47,302 bases of DNA from Bacteroidales bacterium UBA1745 (GTDB lineage Bacteria; Bacteroidota; Bacteroidia; Bacteroidales; UBA932): positions 579 to 47,880 of the forward strand of contig DCHT01000001.1 in the NCBI GenBank assembly GCA_002314885.1, written 5' to 3'. The translations under genes and the position numbers were made by a program. Below, one piece after another: positions 43,934 to 47,302 of this stretch. Position 1 is the stretch's first letter; every line of letters begins with the position of its first letter. Below the pieces are notes generated by a model that was not told the DNA's origin, searched no databases, and saw nothing but the letters and a program-made list of their open reading frames with translations.

Positions 43934-44830
43934 TTACTTGTTATAGAAGTAAATTATGTTGTTATCCATACGATATTTCAAAGTAGAAGTAGCGCAGATC
44001 AGGTCGAGCACGCTCACGAGCGAACTGTTGCGCACGAGTCCGGTAAAGCGGAGCTGCTCCACATCCGCATTGTCATAGACCAATTCCACGTTGTACATAC
44101 GCGAAATGGACTTTGCGAGATGATCGAAGCTCTCGTTGTCCAGGTACAGCTGATTCTCCATCCAAGGCACCAGATGGGTCTGGCTGGCAACTTTGTCCTT
44201 GCTGAACTTCCCGGAAAGCTTGTTCCATACGAAAGCCTCGCCCGGGACAAGAGTACAGGAAGACTCCCCTGCCCAAGCCATCACCTTGCCCTCGGTAAGA
44301 GTGGCTGTGACGCTGGCGTCCTCTGGATATGCGGACACATTGAATTTGGTGCCGAGGGCCTTGACGCTGACATCGCCTGCCTTCACTACGAATGGCAGTT
44401 CAGCATTCTTCGCCACCTCGAAATAGGCCTCGCCGCTGAGGCTGATGTTGCGGTCCAGGCGGTTGAAGCTGCTCAGATAGAGCAGTTCGCTGTCGGAATT
44501 CAGGTTGACGATGCTGCCGTCAGGGAGGGTCACACGGGTCTTCTGGCCCTTGTCGGCACGGATGACGAGTTCATCCTGCACGGAATTAAGTTCGGAATAT
44601 CGAGCCCAGCCCCACACGGCAGCCCCAAGGGTGAGCACGAAGGCGAAAGCCGCGGCCACAGACAGCCACATAGTGCGCTTGCTCACGCGCGCAGAATGCC
44701 GTTCCTCGGAGCGGATCTGCCCCAGCAGCTGGGTCAGCATACGGCTCTCGTCGGCAGGGTCCACGACGTGTCCGAGATTCTGTTCCCAGACCTCGGCGCA
44801 TTTCGCCTCGAATGATTCTTCTGATTGCAT
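43934..44830 (-). CDS. FecR-family anti-sigma factor (PUL 2)
   Basis: The protein has 298 residues. The N-terminal cytoplasmic part binds sigma; one transmembrane helix lies at about residues 53-75. The periplasmic FecR domain contains KTRVTLPDGSIVNLNSDSEL, ISLSGEAYFEVAKN, VKALGTKFNVSAY and TLTEGKV. A C-terminal STN-like end (LVRNSSLVSVLDLICATSTLKY) contacts the transporter. It holds the divergent ECF sigma factor until the STN domain of SusC signals. The sequence pattern is typical of the family. Confidence 0.96.
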   Translation of the reverse strand: MQSEESFEAKCAEVWEQNLGHVVDPADESRMLTQLLGQIRSEERHSARVSKRTMWLSVAAAFAFVLTLGAAVWGWARYSELNSVQDELVIRADKGQKTRVTLPDGSIVNLNSDSELLYLSSFNRLDRNISLSGEAYFEVAKNAELPFVVKAGDVSVKALGTKFNVSAYPEDASVTATLTEGKVMAWAGESSCTLVPGEAFVWNKLSGKFSKDKVASQTHLVPWMENQLYLDNESFDHLAKSISRMYNVELVYDNADVEQLRFTGLVRNSSLVSVLDLICATSTLKYRMDNNIIYFYNK

Positions 44831-44910
44831 TGAAAAGTACTTTTGATAAATGTACCCACAAATTCCATTTTCCCCTACAACTCATCGCAAAAATTTCTAA
44901 ATTTGTTGTG

Positions 44911-45447
44911 ATGGACGAAGATCGCAGGCTTATACTCGAACTGAATGCCTCCAGCAGGAAGGCCTTCACCGAACTGTACCACAAATATATAGGTATGGTT
45001 ATGGGCTTCCTGTCCTCTATGCTCAACGACAGGAGCCTCAGCGAAGATCTGGCGCAGTACTGCTTCCTCCAGCTCTGGAACCACAGGGAAAGCATCTCCC
45101 CGGAGCGCAATCTCCCAGCTTACCTCTATGTGATTGCCAAGAATGCCGTGCTCAACGAACTTCGCCGTCAGGAGCAGGCCAGCCGCTTTGCCGACTACAT
45201 CCTCAACTGCCAGGACGGCGTGGAACTGCCTGCAATTGGGGTTGACACCCAGAAGCTGCAGCAGGAAGTCCTCTCGGCCATCGCTTCCCTCCCTCAGGCC
45301 AGACGCCGCATCTTCGAGATGAGGGTCATCGAGGGCAAGACCTGCCCAGCCATCGCCGAGGAACTCGGATTGTCGGTAAAAACCGTCGAGACACAGGTTG
45401 CACGGTCGACAAAACTGTTGAAAAAAACGGTGGAAAAACTTGTATAA
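44911..45447 (+). CDS. ECF RNA polymerase sigma factor (PUL 2 regulator)
   Basis: The protein has 178 residues. Sigma region 2 is seen in AFTELYHKYIGMVMGFL and LAQYCFLQLWNHRESI; region 4 in LPQARRRIFEMRVIEGKTC, then AIAEELGLSVKTVETQVARS. It is divergent from fecR across 80 bp and should direct RNA polymerase to the PUL 2 promoter, and possibly to its own. The ATG at 44911 begins directly after a TAAATTTG at 44898-44905, which would give an almost leaderless mRNA if used. The upstream extension to 44812 overlaps fecR and lacks sigma homology, so it was rejected. Confidence 0.96.
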   Translation: MDEDRRLILELNASSRKAFTELYHKYIGMVMGFLSSMLNDRSLSEDLAQYCFLQLWNHRESISPERNLPAYLYVIAKNAVLNELRRQEQASRFADYILNCQDGVELPAIGVDTQKLQQEVLSAIASLPQARRRIFEMRVIEGKTCPAIAEELGLSVKTVETQVARSTKLLKKTVEKLV

Positions 45448-45475
45448 TTGTATTGTTTGGTTTTTTATTCGTTCT

Positions 45476-45483
45476 TATATTTG
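45476..45483 (+). promoter_or_regulatory. -7 element of the PurF-like gene
   Basis: TATATTTG matches TAnnTTTG and lies 29 bp before the ATG at 45513. TTTG occurs 16 bp upstream, shorter than the usual 19-20, so the -33 part is uncertain. Confidence 0.55.
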
Positions 45484-45512
45484 TAGAAATTTTTTAACGA
45501 ACTGACATACTT

Positions 45513-46931
45513 ATGGGCGGATTATTCGGTACCATTGCCAAGGAAACACCTTGCTCCACGGACCTCTTCTACGGAACTGACTATCACTCTCATCTCGGCA
45601 CCCGCCGCGCGGGAATGGCCACTTTCAGCGAAACTGAAGGATTCTTCAGAAGCATCCACAGCCTCGAAAGCAGTTATTTCAGAAACAGGTTCGAGTCCGA
45701 ACTCCCTAAATTCAAAGGACTTTCAGGTATCGGTGTCATCAGCGACACCGACGCACAGCCTCTCCTGATGAACTCCCACCTGGGAAGATTCGCAATCACG
45801 ACTGTAGCCAAAGTCAACAATCAGGAGGAAATATCGGCAGCTCTTCTCGAGAAGAATATGCCATTGAGCGAGTTCAGCAGCGGTAAGATCAACCCTACTG
45901 AGCTCGTTTCACTTCTCATCATCCAGGGACGCACCTTCGTGGAAGGCATCGAGAACGTCTACAACACGGTCAAGGGTTCCTGCACTATGCTCCTGCTCAC
46001 CGAGGACGGCATCATCGCCGCCCGCGACGCCTGGGGCCGCACTCCGCTGGTGATCGGCAAGAAAGACGGCGCCTACTGCGTTGCGTCCGAGACCACTTCC
46101 TTTGCCAACCTCGGCTACGAAATCGAATACTTCATCGGTCCTGGCGAGATCGTCAAGATCAAAGCAGACGGCTACGAAACCATACGTCCGGCCAACAAGC
46201 AGATGCAGATCTGCTCCTTCCTGTGGATCTACTACGGCTTCCCTAACAGCGTTTACGAGGGCAAGAACGTCGAGCAGATGCGCAACGACTGCGGCAGGAT
46301 AATGGGAGAAGAAGACGACACCCCTGTGGATTGCGCCTGCGGCATCCCTGACAGCGGCATCGGAATGGCCATAGGCTATGCTGAGGGCCACAAAGTGCCA
46401 TATCAGAGGGCTTTCTGCAAGTACACTCCGACCTGGCCACGCTCATTTATGCCTGCCAACCAGACTATGAGGGACCTCGTCGCCAAGATGAAGCTCATCC
46501 CTAACAAGGCCATCCTCAAGGACAAGGACGTCCTCTTCTGCGACGACAGCATCGTACGCGGCACCCAGCTGCGCGACAGCACCAAGCTGCTCCACGACCT
46601 CGGCGCCAAGAAAGTCCATATGCGCATAGCCTGTCCTCCGCTCATCTTCGCCTGCCCGTTCATCAACTTCTCCGCAAGCAAGAGCGAGATGGAGCTCATC
46701 ACCCGTCGCGTCATCGCCGACCTCGAAGGCGATCCAGACAAAAACACCGAGGCATACGCCAAGACCGACTCCCCTGAGTACAAGGCAATGGTCGACGAAA
46801 TCGCAAAGCGCCTTCACCTGGATTCACTCAAGTACAGCAAGCTCGAAAGCATCGTCAAGGCCATCGGCCTCGAGAAATGCCAGGTCTGCACCCACTGCTT
46901 CGACGGCAGCAGTTTCCACACTCTGAAATAG
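45513..46931 (+). CDS. PurF-like amidophosphoribosyltransferase homologue lacking the N-terminal cysteine
   Basis: The protein has 472 residues and is cytoplasmic. It has the overall plan of glutamine PRPP amidotransferase. The N-terminal Ntn-type glutaminase domain has YHSHLGTRRAGMATF and ARDAWGRTPLVIG. The phosphoribosyltransferase domain carries VPYQRAFCKYTPTWPRSFMP and the PRPP loop VLFCDDSIVRGTQLRDS (about 339-355). PurF normally begins Met-Cys-Gly with Cys as nucleophile; here it begins MGGLFGT, so glutamine hydrolysis by that residue is not possible. A cysteine cluster CQVCTHC lies near the C-terminus. I recall that Bacteroidota encode a second PurF-like protein of this MGG type. Its role in purine synthesis or regulation is unproven. 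Confidence 0.85.
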   Translation: MGGLFGTIAKETPCSTDLFYGTDYHSHLGTRRAGMATFSETEGFFRSIHSLESSYFRNRFESELPKFKGLSGIGVISDTDAQPLLMNSHLGRFAITTVAKVNNQEEISAALLEKNMPLSEFSSGKINPTELVSLLIIQGRTFVEGIENVYNTVKGSCTMLLLTEDGIIAARDAWGRTPLVIGKKDGAYCVASETTSFANLGYEIEYFIGPGEIVKIKADGYETIRPANKQMQICSFLWIYYGFPNSVYEGKNVEQMRNDCGRIMGEEDDTPVDCACGIPDSGIGMAIGYAEGHKVPYQRAFCKYTPTWPRSFMPANQTMRDLVAKMKLIPNKAILKDKDVLFCDDSIVRGTQLRDSTKLLHDLGAKKVHMRIACPPLIFACPFINFSASKSEMELITRRVIADLEGDPDKNTEAYAKTDSPEYKAMVDEIAKRLHLDSLKYSKLESIVKAIGLEKCQVCTHCFDGSSFHTLK

Positions 46932-46933
46932 CT

Positions 46934-46975
46934 GAAAGTGGTGCAGAACTAGTGCCACTACTTCTGCGCCAAATT
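46934..46975. repeat. 42-bp direct repeat, copy 1
   Basis: This 42-bp segment recurs at 47066-47107 with 39 of 42 bases identical. Each copy contains the palindrome ACTAGT at its centre and an imperfect dyad around it. It starts 3 bp after the PurF-like stop codon. Confidence 0.85.
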
Positions 46976-46987
46976 TTGCACCTTTAG

Positions 46988-47029
46988 GCTCCAACAGTCA
47001 CGCGTTTGATGACTGTTGGAGCTTTTTTT
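46988..47029 (+). terminator. Strong rho-independent terminator behind the PurF-like gene
   Basis: GCTCCAACAGTCA (46988-47000) and TGACTGTTGGAGC (47010-47022) form a perfect 13-bp stem with a 9-nt loop, followed by seven T residues (47023-47029). Confidence 0.85.
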
Positions 47030-47062
47030 GCGTAACAGTCACGAGTTTGATGACTGTTGGAG
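46993..47062. repeat. Two tandem 29-bp hairpin repeats
   Basis: A 29-bp unit at 46993-47021 is repeated at 47034-47062 with one mismatch. Each copy folds as AACAGTCA/TGACTGTT around a 9-nt loop. Only the first copy has the extended stem and T-run of a terminator. Confidence 0.85.
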
Positions 47063-47065
47063 TTG

Positions 47066-47107
47066 GAAAGTGGTGCAGTACTAGTGGCACTACTTCTGCG
47101 TCAAATT
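47066..47107. repeat. 42-bp direct repeat, copy 2
   Basis: This is the second copy of the segment at 46934-46975, with three substitutions. In this copy AAGTGGTGC and GCACTACTT can pair over 9 bp with one mismatch. The two 42-bp copies bracket the two 29-bp hairpin units. Confidence 0.85.
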
Positions 47108-47136
47108 CGGTTGCTTAGCGGCGCTGATCAGGCACC

Positions 47137-47167
47137 GCTGCCGCGCCTTATATGGAAGCGCGGCAGC
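47137..47167. repeat. GC-rich perfect inverted repeat
   Basis: GCTGCCGCGC (47137-47146) and GCGCGGCAGC (47158-47167) form a perfect 10-bp stem with an 11-nt loop. No T-run follows, so it does not look like a terminator. Confidence 0.75.
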
Positions 47168-47259
47168 TACGGACGCAGCTGCGGGGGGCTCTGTGGAAAG
47201 GCCCTCCTCGCTGCGCCGTTGCCGGCGAGGTCATTTGGCCATCGCGGGATACGAAGTTG

Positions 47260-47301
47260 GCCACAGAAACAATCTACGGAGCGAAAGGTTGTTTCTGTGG
47301 C
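47260..47301. repeat. 13-bp perfect inverted repeat at the window end
   Basis: GCCACAGAAACAA (47260-47272) pairs perfectly with TTGTTTCTGTGGC (47289-47301) around a 16-nt loop. The window stops one base later, so flanking T-runs that would mark a terminator cannot be seen. Confidence 0.75.
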
Positions 47302-47302
47302 A

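Larger units (their letters stand above)
47108..47302. other. Gene-free, hairpin-rich tail of the window
   Basis: No coding frame with recognisable start, length or family signal is present after 46931. Besides the 10-bp stem at 47137-47167, there is CCTCGC/GCGAGG around 47210-47230, two copies of the palindromic TTGGCCA (47235-47241 and 47257-47263), and a 13-bp stem at 47260-47301. The region may be a non-mobile repeat element, a structured RNA or an intergenic spacer. Confidence 0.5.

Noticed and set aside
46934..47107. Possible CRISPR array from the repeated units
   Set aside because: There are only two copies of each of two different units, in nested order, with no equal-length unique spacers and no cas genes. 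The hairpins fit terminator duplication better.

Overview
The window looks like a chromosomal segment of a Bacteroidota (order Bacteroidales) bacterium of moderately high G+C. The evidence is two SusC/SusD pairs, BACON and FISUMP-type lipoproteins, many lipobox signal peptides, promoters of the Bacteroidota form TTTG-N19/20-TAnnTTTG, and a tmRNA whose tag ends in NYALAA. Nothing points to a phage, plasmid, insertion sequence or CRISPR array.

Layout. Positions 1-2.4 kb hold a tRNA-Val cut by the window edge, an acyl-CoA thioesterase, a duplicated-domain lipoprotein and the tmRNA gene ssrA. From 2.4 to 7.06 kb there is a two-gene unit (M28 peptidase, then a SGNH-hydrolase/F5-8-like lipoprotein) and a divergent FAD-dependent phytoene-desaturase-type oxidoreductase.

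From 7.05 to 22.5 kb an eight-gene polysaccharide utilisation locus (PUL 1) runs on the minus strand: toroid-fold lipoprotein, SusC, SusD, BACON/GLUG lipoprotein, BACON/FISUMP lipoprotein, a second toroid-fold paralogue, and two alpha/beta-hydrolase esterases. It contains no glycosidase or lyase family that I recognise, so the two paralogous toroid lipoproteins are the candidates for a new enzyme family. The promoter ahead of it has a 16-bp perfect palindrome inside the -33/-7 spacer. Just upstream lies a five-gene minus-strand unit (22.7-28.0 kb): DUF697-like membrane protein, MscS channel, CE1-like esterase, patatin phospholipase, and a membrane-spanning TPR/HTH regulator of the DUF6377 type that is the likely controller of PUL 1.

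From 28.1 to 31.0 kb a plus-strand unit encodes a DUF5692-like membrane protein, a GH43 arabinanase-type enzyme and an S1/P1 nuclease. From 31.0 to 45.4 kb lies PUL 2, led by a divergent ECF sigma factor and a FecR anti-sigma factor, followed by an STN-containing SusC, a SusD, a heparinase II/III-like lyase, a small lipoprotein, a fimbrillin/FISUMP lipoprotein, a PL8 lyase and a GH88 unsaturated glucuronyl hydrolase. Two lyases plus GH88 fit breakdown of a uronic-acid polymer such as hyaluronan, chondroitin or a xanthan/gellan-like polymer. The window has no sulfatase.

The right end carries a PurF-like amidophosphoribosyltransferase homologue that lacks the catalytic N-terminal cysteine. It is followed by a strong terminator and about 370 bp of gene-free, hairpin-rich DNA with two interleaved repeat families.
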